DNA of 64,000 bases from Paenibacillus puerhi. GTDB taxonomy: Bacteria > Bacillota > Bacilli > Paenibacillales > NBRC-103111. This document shows, piece by piece, positions 42,799-51,127 of the stretch. The notes under the pieces are model-generated. The model did not search any database. It had not been told where the DNA came from and saw only the letters and a list, made by a program, of their open reading frames with translations. Both the position numbers and the translations under genes were made by a program. Numbering within the stretch: the first letter of the stretch is position 1; every line of letters begins with the position of its first letter. The stretch is from positions 1 to 64,000 of the forward strand of contig NZ_WUWM01000024.1 in assembly GCF_009846885.1 (NCBI RefSeq), read 5' to 3'.

Positions 42799-44325
42799 AT
42801 GGTTATGGTACCGACCAAGCCTAATCTCATATTTCTGATGACCGACCAGCAGCGCTGGGATTGTATCGGAAGGTTCAATGAGCATATCAAGACGCCGACG
42901 CTGGACCGGCTGGCGGAGGAAGGCATCGTATTCAGCCAGGCGGTATGCCAGGCTCCGATGTGCGTCCCGAGCCGCAGCTCGATGATGTTTGGGTTATATC
43001 CTTCCCAGCTCGGCGTGCGGACGAATCACGGCGGCTTGTACGATGAGGACAAGCTGCCGGTCGAGCCGCTCCCCGAGCTGCTCCGCCGGGAGGGCTACCA
43101 GACGGCCGGCTTCGGCAAGACGCATTGGAACCACGGCGTGCGCAATGCCAATCCCCCGACCCGAGGGTTCGAGGTGCGTGCGGTCGGACTTGCCCGAGAC
43201 AGCGGGCATTACGAGGAGAACGCCGTTATGATGGGGGATGACGATCCGGAAGGACTTGCCGCCTATCAGGAAGAAACCAAAGACTACGGCAGCGGGGAAG
43301 AGAATGCTAACGGCTATATCGGCTGTACCAGTGAAGTGCCGATGCACCGTCACCGGGATGGCTGGGTAGCGGAGCAATGCAAGCGGTTTATCGAAACGGG
43401 CCTGGATGCTTCGCGTCCGCTGTTCCTGTACTTGTCGTTTCTCAAGCCTCACGCCGGCTTCAACGTTCCCCGGGAGTTCGAGGAGCTGTATCGTCTGGAG
43501 GATATACCGGATATCGAGCAGCCGCCTTGGGAGCGTGAGGAGGCTACCCATCTGGCCTGGACCGACGACATGCAGGATGCCTCCAGCGGGTATTGGGACA
43601 AGCGACGGGTGTGGGAGGCGATGAGCCCGGAGGAGCGGCGAAGGACAACGCTGCGGTACTGGGCGAATTGCTCCTGGCTGGACCATTACTTCGGCCAGGT
43701 GCTGGAGGGTCTGCAGGAGAAGGGCGTGCTGGACAACGCGTTGATCGTCTTTGTCTCGGACCACGGCGAGATGCTGGGCGAGCGGCAGTACCGCTTCAGC
43801 AAATACTGCCTGTTCGAGAGCAGCGTCCGGGTGCCGCTTATTCTGTCCGGCTCGCGGATCCCGCAGGAGCTCCGGGGAACTGTGGATGAGCGGCCGGCCG
43901 AGCTGATCGATCTGGTGCCCACGCTGGTGAAGGCTGCCGGGGCCGAGGTCAATCCTCTGCTGCCAGGGCTAGATCTGCTCGGGGAGCGGAAGCGGATCGG
44001 CAGCTTCTGTGAATATCACAGCAAGACGTCCGGAGGCTTGTTCGCCGCTCCCGCGCTGATGTGGCGCAAGCGCGACTGGAAGCTGATCCTGTACTTGCCC
44101 GGCACGCTGCAGGACGCAGTTACCCGGATCAACGAGCTGCAAGGAGAGCTCTACCATCTGGCCGACGACCCGGGAGAATGGGTCAATCTATATGGGGAGG
44201 CCAAGTGGGCGGCTATCCGGGGGCAAATGACGGCCGAGCTGCTCATGCACCTCGCCTGCTCCTGGACGCGAGGGCCATTCTTCTACGATAATCAAGGTTA
44301 CAGGGCACTAGGAACGAGCACCTGA
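42799..44325 (+). CDS. S1-type sulfatase (formylglycine, Cys type), cytoplasmic
   Basis: This 508-residue enzyme of the alkaline-phosphatase fold should hydrolyse sulfate esters on sugars. The active-site motif is C55-V-P-S-R59, where Cys must be converted to formylglycine by a maturase. N-terminal metal ligands are in LIFLMTDQQRWD; the second site is VFVSDHGEMLGE (about residue 318). No signal peptide is visible, so it acts inside the cell on imported material. No maturase gene is in the window. The start is ATG 42799 after GGAGGG; ATG 42805 is also possible. It sits between the importer and the DUF1961 gene. Its presence is the main hint that the glycan is sulfated. Confidence 0.88.
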   Translation: MVMVPTKPNLIFLMTDQQRWDCIGRFNEHIKTPTLDRLAEEGIVFSQAVCQAPMCVPSRSSMMFGLYPSQLGVRTNHGGLYDEDKLPVEPLPELLRREGYQTAGFGKTHWNHGVRNANPPTRGFEVRAVGLARDSGHYEENAVMMGDDDPEGLAAYQEETKDYGSGEENANGYIGCTSEVPMHRHRDGWVAEQCKRFIETGLDASRPLFLYLSFLKPHAGFNVPREFEELYRLEDIPDIEQPPWEREEATHLAWTDDMQDASSGYWDKRRVWEAMSPEERRRTTLRYWANCSWLDHYFGQVLEGLQEKGVLDNALIVFVSDHGEMLGERQYRFSKYCLFESSVRVPLILSGSRIPQELRGTVDERPAELIDLVPTLVKAAGAEVNPLLPGLDLLGERKRIGSFCEYHSKTSGGLFAAPALMWRKRDWKLILYLPGTLQDAVTRINELQGELYHLADDPGEWVNLYGEAKWAAIRGQMTAELLMHLACSWTRGPFFYDNQGYRALGTST

Positions 44326-44357
44326 CTACAACTTAAATGAAGGGGAGGAACTACCGA

Positions 44358-45050
44358 ATGAACGATGCAACTTCTCTTAAGAGTGATGGACTGAAGCTGC
44401 TGTACCATAATCCGCTTGCCTCAGCGAAGGATGTGGCAGGCTTTCAGCTGGAGGGCGAGGCGGCGGTAACATTTCCGCTGGGGAGGATGAGACTGGAGAA
44501 CAAGCTGGACCCGGAGGAGGGACAGCGCTCGAACTTTGTCTACTGGTGCCCCGAAACGTTTCCGGCCGATGTGCTGATCGAATGGGAATTTTGGCCGATC
44601 CGCGAGCCGGGGCTGGCGATTTTATTTTTTGCCGCTCAGGGCCAAGGCGGACAGCATGTGCTTGACGCCGGGCTTGCGGCCAGAACCGGCGAATACGAGA
44701 TGTACCATCATGGGGATATCAATGCGTTCCACGTGTCGTATTTCCGCCGGATGTGGGCCAGCGAGCGGTGCTTTCATACATGCAACCTGCGTAAAAGCTA
44801 TGGCTTCCACCTGGTCACGCAGGGCGCGGACCCGATACCGGGAACGGACGATGCGGCCGGGCCTTACCGGATGAAGCTGCTGAAGCGCGGAGCTGCCGTC
44901 CGTTTTGCCATCAATGAGCTGCCGATCTTCGACTGGACCGATGACGGCACGTCCTTCGGGCCGCTGCTCGGAGGGGGCAGCATCGGCTTCCGCCAGATGG
45001 CTCCGCTCGTCGCCGAATACGCGAACCTGAAGGTATATGCCCTTACATGA
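44358..45050 (+). CDS. DUF1961 (YesU-like) protein
   Basis: This 230-residue protein matches DUF1961, the family of B. subtilis YesU in its rhamnogalacturonan cluster. It is a predicted beta-jelly-roll fold: NFVYWCPETFPADVLIEWEFWPIREPGLAILFFAAQG (about residues 50-95), YEMYHHGDINAFHVSYFRR, and a C-terminal GGGSIGFRQMAPLVAEYANLKVY. It has no signal peptide. The biochemical role of the family is unproven; binding or hydrolysis of a glycan is inferred from the fold. ATG 44358 follows GGGGAGG at nine bases, 32 bases after the sulfatase stop. Confidence 0.8.
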   Translation: MNDATSLKSDGLKLLYHNPLASAKDVAGFQLEGEAAVTFPLGRMRLENKLDPEEGQRSNFVYWCPETFPADVLIEWEFWPIREPGLAILFFAAQGQGGQHVLDAGLAARTGEYEMYHHGDINAFHVSYFRRMWASERCFHTCNLRKSYGFHLVTQGADPIPGTDDAAGPYRMKLLKRGAAVRFAINELPIFDWTDDGTSFGPLLGGGSIGFRQMAPLVAEYANLKVYALT

Positions 45051-45104
45051 AGAATCTAGTACATGGCAACACCATCCTAATCTGAAATGGGGCAAGCAAG
45101 CGAG

Positions 45105-45905
45105 ATGCGTAGAGTTGTGTTATGTTATCCGGAGGGGAAGCACAAGGCGTTAACGCTCAGCTATGATGACGGACGGACGGCGGACCGGAGGCTCGTCGGC
45201 ATTATGAACCGGCACGGCATCAAGGGTACGTTTCATATCAATTCGGGGCTGCTGGGGACAAACGACAGGCTGACGAAAGAAGAGTCGCTTGAGCTGTACG
45301 CGGGCCATGAGGTGTCCGCACATACGGTGACGCATCCTACGATAGCCCGCTGCTCCAAGGAGCAGCTGGTCTACGAAATTACCGAGGACCGCAAGCAGCT
45401 GGAGCAGATCTTCGGCTATACCGTGCGGGGGATGTCCTATCCGAACGGTTCCTTCAACCGGCAGATCAAGGAGATGCTGCCCTTCCTCGGGATCGAATAT
45501 GCCCGTGTCGTCGAAAGCACCAAGACGTTCGCCATCCCCGACGATTGGCTGGAATGGAAGCCGAGCTGCCACCATAAGCATGACCTGATGGGAATGGCGG
45601 AGACGTTCGTCGGGCTGCATAAGCAGCAATATTTGTATCTGATGTATGTGTGGGGCCACAGCTATGAGTTCGATACGGACAATAACTGGGAGGTCATAGA
45701 GCAATTCTGCGAGTACGCAGGCGGGCGGGACGATATCTGGTATGCGACGAACATGGAAATTTACGATTATTTCCAGGCGTTCCGTCAACTGAAGTTTTCC
45801 GCGTCTCAGGATTTCGTCTGGAATCCCGGAGCAGGCTCCGTCTGGCTGAGCGTGGACGGGCGGATCGTTGAGGCGAAGGGCGGCGTGCAGACCAGCCTGG
45901 CGTAA
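45105..45905 (+). CDS. NodB-type polysaccharide deacetylase, cytoplasmic
   Basis: This 266-residue member of the carbohydrate esterase 4-like superfamily probably removes acetyl groups from imported oligosaccharides. Motif 1 is LSYDDG (D21 and D22) and motif 2 is HTVTH (H73 and H77, the metal ligands). Motif 3-like SYPNGSFN follows near residue 117. There is no signal peptide or membrane helix, unlike wall-modifying relatives. ATG 45105 is preferred although its ribosome site is weak; ATG 45087 is the alternative. It closes the sulfatase-DUF1961-deacetylase group, suggesting that the glycan carries acetyl as well as sulfate groups. Confidence 0.82.
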   Translation: MRRVVLCYPEGKHKALTLSYDDGRTADRRLVGIMNRHGIKGTFHINSGLLGTNDRLTKEESLELYAGHEVSAHTVTHPTIARCSKEQLVYEITEDRKQLEQIFGYTVRGMSYPNGSFNRQIKEMLPFLGIEYARVVESTKTFAIPDDWLEWKPSCHHKHDLMGMAETFVGLHKQQYLYLMYVWGHSYEFDTDNNWEVIEQFCEYAGGRDDIWYATNMEIYDYFQAFRQLKFSASQDFVWNPGAGSVWLSVDGRIVEAKGGVQTSLA

Positions 45906-46023
45906 ATGAACGCGATAGCCGCAACATAAATCGGACCACTATAGCTTTACCGGGAAGGCGATGGGGATAGACCTGTCGCCTTTTCGTCGCGCTGGCTGCC
46001 CGGCCAATAAAGTGGCAGCTGAC

Positions 46024-46098
46024 CAAGAAAGTGCAAGCCGGCAGCCGCCCACCGGCAAGAAAGTATGATTGCCGTCTCCGCGCGGAATGATTTATGAT
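46024..46098 (+). promoter_or_regulatory. two locus-motif copies and -10 box before the beta-propeller gene
   Basis: CAAGAAAGTGCAAGCC (from 46024) and CAAGAAAGTATGATTG (46056-46071) are direct repeats 32 bases apart, about three helical turns. TATGAT (46093-46098) follows the second after 21 bases. There is no good -35, so an AraC-type activator binding these repeats probably recruits polymerase. Confidence 0.6.
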
Positions 46099-46135
46099 CC
46101 GGTTAGGCTGGAAGGAAGAAGGAGGTTCATTAGAC

Positions 46136-47401
46136 ATGACAATCCCAACGAACGCCGAACTGCTCGGCAAAGTGGATATTCGAGGGGCGGGTCCCCGCTG
46201 CAAGCTGCTGATCGGCGATATAAATGGTGACGGCCGGATGGAGCTGGTACTCGTTCAGCCGGACGACCGTCAGGATGTCCGATATATTCCCCATCATGTG
46301 CAATGCGTCACGGCCTATGATCTGGATGGCCGTCTTCTATGGCAGACAGGCAAGCCAAGCGAACAGGCGGGAGGGCCGGGATCGGATTATCCGGCTCAGC
46401 TCTATGATCTGGATGGAGACGGCAAGCTGGAGGTTCTATGCGTGATGGATGGGCGTTTTCTTCTGCTGGACGGGGCAACCGGAGGGGTCAAGGCGGAGTA
46501 CGAGCTGCCCGATCCGCAGGCGCATGACTGCATCATTATCGCGAATCTTTCGGGTGGAGAAAAAGCCAGCGATGTGATCCTGAAGGATCGTTACCGCCGG
46601 ATGTGGGCGCTGAACCGCAATCTGGAGCTATTGTGGACGCATGAGGGCAATCCGGGGCACTTTCCTTGGGTCTATGATCTGAACGGCGACGGCCGTGATG
46701 AGGTGATGGCCGGTTACGACCTGCTGGATCACCAGGGCAAGAAGCTCTGGAGCTGCCTCGAGCTGGAGGATCATGCAGATTGCATCTGGGTCGGCGATGT
46801 GAATGGAGACGGAGAGCCGGAGCTGGTCATCGGCGGCAGTGTGACCGTGATGTATGACAAGCAGGGCCGGGAACTATGGCGTTACGACGGATCGATCGAG
46901 TCCCAGCATGTGGCGCTCGGCAAGTTCCGCAGCGATCTTCCGGGTCTGCAGATCGCCGGTCTCGACCGGATCGTGAGGGGAGATACGGGCGACAAGCTCA
47001 GTACGAGCGGCAAGGATGCCCTGTTTCTGCTGGATGCGGAAGGGCAGGAGGTTTGGAAGGAAGAGCGTACGACCGGGGGCTGGCTTACGATCATCGAGAC
47101 GCTCAGCGGCTGGGATGACGGCCAGCTAGACTATATCCTCGCTTACCGCCGGGGCGGCGGGGTGTTCCCGACGTTGTATGACGGCCATCTGAATGCCGTG
47201 ACGGTATTTCCGGTAGACGGCTATGCTGCGCATGCCGACCTGTTCGGAGAAGGGCGGGAGCAGGTGATCATCTACGACCAGGAGACGGCTTATGTATTTG
47301 CCAGCCGTCCGCGCGATCTCTCCGCTGCGGTGCCTGGCTCCCCGCTGCGTCAACCGAAGCGGCTGTACAGCTCCACGCTGTATCCGGGAGGAGAAGTTTA
47401 A
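46136..47401 (+). CDS. calcium-loop beta-propeller protein (FG-GAP/VCBS-like), possible lyase relative
   Basis: This 421-residue protein is built of repeated beta-blades with calcium loops: DINGDGRMELV, DLDGDGKLEVL, DLNGDGRDEVM and DVNGDGEPELV. Such loops occur in FG-GAP/VCBS propellers and in PL11 rhamnogalacturonan lyases (YesW/YesX), which are eight-bladed and about 600 residues. This one is shorter and has no signal peptide, so it may be a reduced intracellular relative. Catalysis is not shown. AGGAGG precedes ATG 46136. It leads a transcript with the GH105 gene under the two-copy locus motif. Confidence 0.7.
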   Translation: MTIPTNAELLGKVDIRGAGPRCKLLIGDINGDGRMELVLVQPDDRQDVRYIPHHVQCVTAYDLDGRLLWQTGKPSEQAGGPGSDYPAQLYDLDGDGKLEVLCVMDGRFLLLDGATGGVKAEYELPDPQAHDCIIIANLSGGEKASDVILKDRYRRMWALNRNLELLWTHEGNPGHFPWVYDLNGDGRDEVMAGYDLLDHQGKKLWSCLELEDHADCIWVGDVNGDGEPELVIGGSVTVMYDKQGRELWRYDGSIESQHVALGKFRSDLPGLQIAGLDRIVRGDTGDKLSTSGKDALFLLDAEGQEVWKEERTTGGWLTIIETLSGWDDGQLDYILAYRRGGGVFPTLYDGHLNAVTVFPVDGYAAHADLFGEGREQVIIYDQETAYVFASRPRDLSAAVPGSPLRQPKRLYSSTLYPGGEV

Positions 47402-47466
47402 GGAAGCGGATAGACAGGCAGCGCTCATATAAGCACACCATGCCAAATGGAAGGAGAAGAGGGTTC

Positions 47467-49752
47467 ATGCAGCAGCCATACTTTGACGAACAAGACTCCA
47501 TAGCGCGTAAAAGCGCAGGCCAGACGGAAGCCGTTCTCACCGCCATTGCGAACCGTTATATCGGCTCCCACCCGAAGCAGCCTCCGGTGTACCGGACGCA
47601 CCGCACGGACGGCTTTCGCCGGGGAGCCGACTACCGCTACGAGATGAACATGGAGGAACGCTTCACGGAGCTGGAGGACGGGCAGTACGTGTACGCCTGG
47701 AGCCGACTATGGGTCGACCAGGCCTCGGAGCTGCCGTTCAGCGTAAGCTGCTACGGTCCTCTGCGTGTCCTGTTCAATGGGGAGACCGTATTTCGCTCGA
47801 ACCTGAATGAGGATGTATTTCCGGACCGCATAGCGTGGTTTCGCGCTCCGCTGCAGCAGGGCTGGAATCATGTGGTTCTGGAATTCGTCAAGACAGGAAC
47901 CGGCTGCGGCGGCCGCTTCGGCACAGGCTCGGTGAAGGGCGCGCCTCTCCATTACTTGGCTCCGACCCCGGAGAGGGAGGGCCAGGAGGGCTGGGTATAC
48001 AGCGAGCCGCAGGCAGCGGCCTGGACGGAGTTTCCAAAGCCGGGGGCCGAGGAGACGGCGCACTCGCATAAGTGGCTTCCTGAGAGCGGATGGCCGCAGG
48101 TGGAGGCAGGGAAGGGCTGCTTCGCCAGAGTGTTCGGCTGCTCGCCGGAGCAGCAGGGCTTCGCTTGGAGCAGACTGTCAAGCACGAGCATTCGAACTCA
48201 GCGTGCGGTGCTCAGCGGGACTCACAGCGGTCCGTTTTCATTATTTTTGAATGGTCAGCTTGTATGGGAGTCGGCTGAAAGCGAAGGGAAATTTCACGTG
48301 GAGCTTGATGTTCCTTACGGACAGCATGACCTGACGGTGCTTTCCACGTGTCCAGGGAACGACAGCTGGGGGATCGCATTCGATCAGCTGTCGCAGGATT
48401 CGGGGCTTCGCTTGGAGCAGCCTGTCCCGGTGGAGGGGCTCAAGGAGCCATGGCTGTACCTCGGTCCCTTCGAGGCGGGGAGTGCACCTGTTCCCGGGGA
48501 GGTAACGAGGGTGGACCGGGTATTTCCAAGTGGCGCGAGCCAGGCTGAGGAGGGAAGCTCCCGGTATTCCGAGGCCGGCAACAGTCATATCGCAGGCGCA
48601 GCGTCTGGCCCGGAGATCCCGGTCGAAGACGTCGGAACCCGCGTCTACTGGCGGGCGGATCTGCCGTCCACCTGGATCAGACCTTATCTGGAGAATGGCA
48701 TGTTCGGCAAATGGAACTATCCCCTGGGCGTTACTTTATATGGCTTGCTGCAGACCGGGCAGGAGCTGGGCATCCGCCACTATGTAGACTATGCCGCCGA
48801 CCATATCGAGCAGTGCACCCGGCTGGATGCTTATGCGAGATGGGATCAGGCTGCGTACGGCTCCCCCGGAATCAATCATCAGCTTACGCTGATCGACAGC
48901 CTTGATGATTGCGGCTCCTTCGGAGCCGTCATGCTGAAGGCTCACAAGGAGCGCAAGCTTTGTGGAGCTGAGGAAGCGGCGGCCAGGATCGCCCGGTATA
49001 TAAGCCGGGAGCAGGATCGTCTGCCTGACGGGGCTTTATATCGTGTCAGGGGGACGACGGATTTCATGCAGGGAACTATGTGGTGCGACGATTTGTATAT
49101 GAGCGTCCCCTTCCTCTGCGGCTACTATGAGCTGGTGGGAGACCAGGCATACCTGGACGATGCCGCCCGCCAGTTCCTGCTGTACCGCAGCCGGTTATGG
49201 ATGCCGGAATCGAGCATCATGCATCATGTGTACGATCTCAAGTTCAACAAGCCGAACGGCATTGCCTGGGGGCGGGGCAACGGCTGGGTGCTCTTCTCGC
49301 TGAGCGAGCTGCTGGCGGTCATGCCGGAGGACCATGAGCTGCGCGGAGAGCTGCTTGCCTTCTATCTGGAGTTATGTCAGGGCTATCTTCGCCTGCAAGG
49401 GAAAAACGGTCTTTGGCATCAAGTGCTCACCGATCCGGACTCGTACGAGGAAGCTTCCTGCACCTCCATGTTTCTGTATGCCTTCGCGAGAGGCATACGT
49501 TTCGGCTGGATCGAGGAGCCGGAGCCATTCGTACATGCGGTGGAGCGAGGCTGGCGGGGACTGGAGGCCCGATGCATCGATAAGCATGGCAATGTGTATG
49601 GCGTATGCCGGGGTTCGGGGTATTCCTACTCGAAATACTATTACAAAGACGAGCTGACCTGGCAGCTGAACGATACTCATGGCATTGGCATTGTACTGCT
49701 GGCCGGGATCGAGTCAATTAAACTTCGCACTTATCTGCTAAACCGGGAGTGA
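47467..49752 (+). CDS. GH105 unsaturated uronyl hydrolase with N-terminal beta domains
   Basis: This enzyme removes 4,5-unsaturated galacturonate or glucuronate left by lyases. The C-terminal 390 residues are an alpha/alpha barrel of the GH105 (YteR/YesR) type: ENGMFGKWNYPLGVTLYGLL, then GTMWCDDLYMSVPFLCGYY with the catalytic Asp at D541 or D542, and NDTHGIGIVLLAGIE near the end. The first 370 residues are beta-rich domains absent from the usual 370-residue enzymes. That makes this 761-residue form unusual. No signal peptide is present. The ATG at 47467 follows AAGGAGAAGAGGG. It pairs functionally with the YetA-like lyase. Confidence 0.88.
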   Translation: MQQPYFDEQDSIARKSAGQTEAVLTAIANRYIGSHPKQPPVYRTHRTDGFRRGADYRYEMNMEERFTELEDGQYVYAWSRLWVDQASELPFSVSCYGPLRVLFNGETVFRSNLNEDVFPDRIAWFRAPLQQGWNHVVLEFVKTGTGCGGRFGTGSVKGAPLHYLAPTPEREGQEGWVYSEPQAAAWTEFPKPGAEETAHSHKWLPESGWPQVEAGKGCFARVFGCSPEQQGFAWSRLSSTSIRTQRAVLSGTHSGPFSLFLNGQLVWESAESEGKFHVELDVPYGQHDLTVLSTCPGNDSWGIAFDQLSQDSGLRLEQPVPVEGLKEPWLYLGPFEAGSAPVPGEVTRVDRVFPSGASQAEEGSSRYSEAGNSHIAGAASGPEIPVEDVGTRVYWRADLPSTWIRPYLENGMFGKWNYPLGVTLYGLLQTGQELGIRHYVDYAADHIEQCTRLDAYARWDQAAYGSPGINHQLTLIDSLDDCGSFGAVMLKAHKERKLCGAEEAAARIARYISREQDRLPDGALYRVRGTTDFMQGTMWCDDLYMSVPFLCGYYELVGDQAYLDDAARQFLLYRSRLWMPESSIMHHVYDLKFNKPNGIAWGRGNGWVLFSLSELLAVMPEDHELRGELLAFYLELCQGYLRLQGKNGLWHQVLTDPDSYEEASCTSMFLYAFARGIRFGWIEEPEPFVHAVERGWRGLEARCIDKHGNVYGVCRGSGYSYSKYYYKDELTWQLNDTHGIGIVLLAGIESIKLRTYLLNRE

Positions 49753-49929
49753 CGCGCTAACCCGGTTAAGGCTGATTCAGACAGGCTGACAACGATGCAA
49801 GCGGAAGGGCTCTTTCCTGAGTTGAGGGAAGGGCTCTTTTGCATACGGAGGGCAGTCGACCGGGCGGGGGCTGCAAGCGTACCGTTAGAAGGCTTGACTG
49901 GCTCTTGCCTGGTCTAGTAGAACGTATAC

Positions 49930-50103
49930 GAAGTAACGTTCCTTGTCCTTCAATACCTGCATGGGTGTCGGGATCGGCTAACGGACATGGCGTCCTCTTA
50001 GAAGCAGATTTGGGCTTGATGAAACATGTAACGGACAAGGCGTACTCTTAGCGGTCTCAATCGCCTGGAAAACCAAGAAATTGTCGCTCTAACGGTCCAA
50101 TAT
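49930..50103 (+). repeat. left flank of repeat locus B with TAACGGAC modules
   Basis: GAAGTAACGTT to GGCTAACGGACATGGCG (49930-49991) is shared in the same orientation with 13955-14022. TAACGGAC occurs at 49979 and 50029, exactly 50 bases apart, with similar following sequence (GGCGTCCTCTTAG and GGCGTACTCTTAG). A degenerate third copy (TAACGGTCC) lies at 50090. The stretch 49753-49929 upstream holds no gene. Confidence 0.7.
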
Positions 50104-50387
50104 GAGGCTGTCGATTCATTGTGAGTAACTGAGTTGAAACGTTCTGCTTTCGCTAACGGACCTCAGAGTCTCTATTTGCAGCATTTTCGCGATATTGAAA
50201 ATCTAACGGACTCAGATGACGCTATTTGGTGCATTTCCGCCCATTCTATGCGGTTTTGACGTAAGTAAGGTCGTCTATGTCCGTTACAATTTGAACAGGC
50301 CCCATTTTTGTGAAATAGCGACTGTGGTGTCCGTTACGATCAGCCTTTACTTAACTGCGCTGCCGTCCACAATGAATCGACAGCCTC
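50104..50387 (-). repeat. dispersed palindromic element, copy B (inverted)
   Basis: This 284-bp core is the same length as copies A and C and is nearly identical to them, but in reverse orientation. Its ends are GAGGCTGTCGATTCATTGTG (50104-50123) and the exact reverse complement (50368-50387). The flanking sequences on both sides match those of copy A in the forward orientation. Only the core is inverted. Confidence 0.9.
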
Positions 50388-50435
50388 CAGTATGTCCCTT
50401 ACATCCGTATCCGTGTCCATCCCAACCGCTAACGG

Positions 50436-50716
50436 TTTTATACGAAAAATCGAACGTATATTCCTGCCTAAGGTGAAAATGCGCCGTTTTTGTACGAAAA
50501 ATCGTATAAAGAGGCGCATATAGTTGCTCGAAGCTTGCATTTTATACGAAAAATCGTACATATATCCCCGCCCAAGGTGAAAATGCGCCGTTTTTGTACG
50601 AAAAATCGTATAAAGAGGCGCATATAGTTGCTCGAAGCTTGTGTTTTATACGAAAAATCGTACATACTCCCGCCTAAGGTGAAAGTGAGCCATTTTTGTG
50701 CAAAAAATCGTATTTA
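50436..50716 (+). repeat. tandem 104-bp repeat, about 2.7 copies
   Basis: Units start with TTTTATACG at 50436, 50540 and 50644. Each has two copies of the palindrome TACGAAAAATCGTA (or a variant), a CCTAAGGTGAAAATGCGCC block and GAGGCGCATATAGTTGCTC. The array splits copy B from its conserved right flank (TGTCCGTTAACCGTAACC, from 50722). It is not a CRISPR: the units are contiguous with no unique spacers. Confidence 0.85.
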
Positions 50717-50889
50717 GAAATTGTCCGTTAACCGTAACCTCCAATATTACCTTCAGATCGCTCTACTAGGAAAGGGGAAGAACGGCATGGAATCGATGGG
50801 GCCAAGAGTCCTGTCTTCGTTGTCTCTCCACTGTGTATCAAGTCCTGCTGTTATTCGCTACGACGGGTATTTTTCTTATCTTGCGTAAT

Positions 50890-50989
50890 TTGCACTTTCT
50901 TAAAATAACCCGCCAGGACAGCGGTTTTCGGCGCTTTGTACCGCTACCAAAAATGTCTGATTGCCGGAAAATCGGAATACAGGCATACT
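50890..50989 (+). promoter_or_regulatory. locus-motif sites and -10 before importer 2
   Basis: AAGAAAGTGCAA, identical to part of the 46024 site, occurs on the minus strand (50890-50901). CAAAAATGTCTGATTGCC (50948-50965) matches the 46056 site at 15 of 18 positions. After 20 bases from its GATTG, CATACT (50984-50989) could be the -10. The leader of importer 2 would then be about 130 bases. The region 50767-50889 shows nothing else. Confidence 0.45.
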
Positions 50990-51127
50990 CAAGCTACACC
51001 GCTGACGAGGATGCGGAAGCGGAATGGAAAGCGGAATTGAACGGCGGAACGGGAAAGCGAACGGGCCGTCTCCTTAATGAGAAACGAACTCATAACCCGC
51101 GAACTAACCATGGAGGTGAGGGAAGGT

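Noticed and set aside
49800-49840. Terminator after the GH105 gene
   Set aside because: GAAGGGCTCTTT occurs as a direct repeat, not an inverted one; only a 4-bp stem can form.
50436-50716. CRISPR-like array
   Set aside because: The repeats are contiguous 104-bp units with no unique spacers and no cas genes are present.
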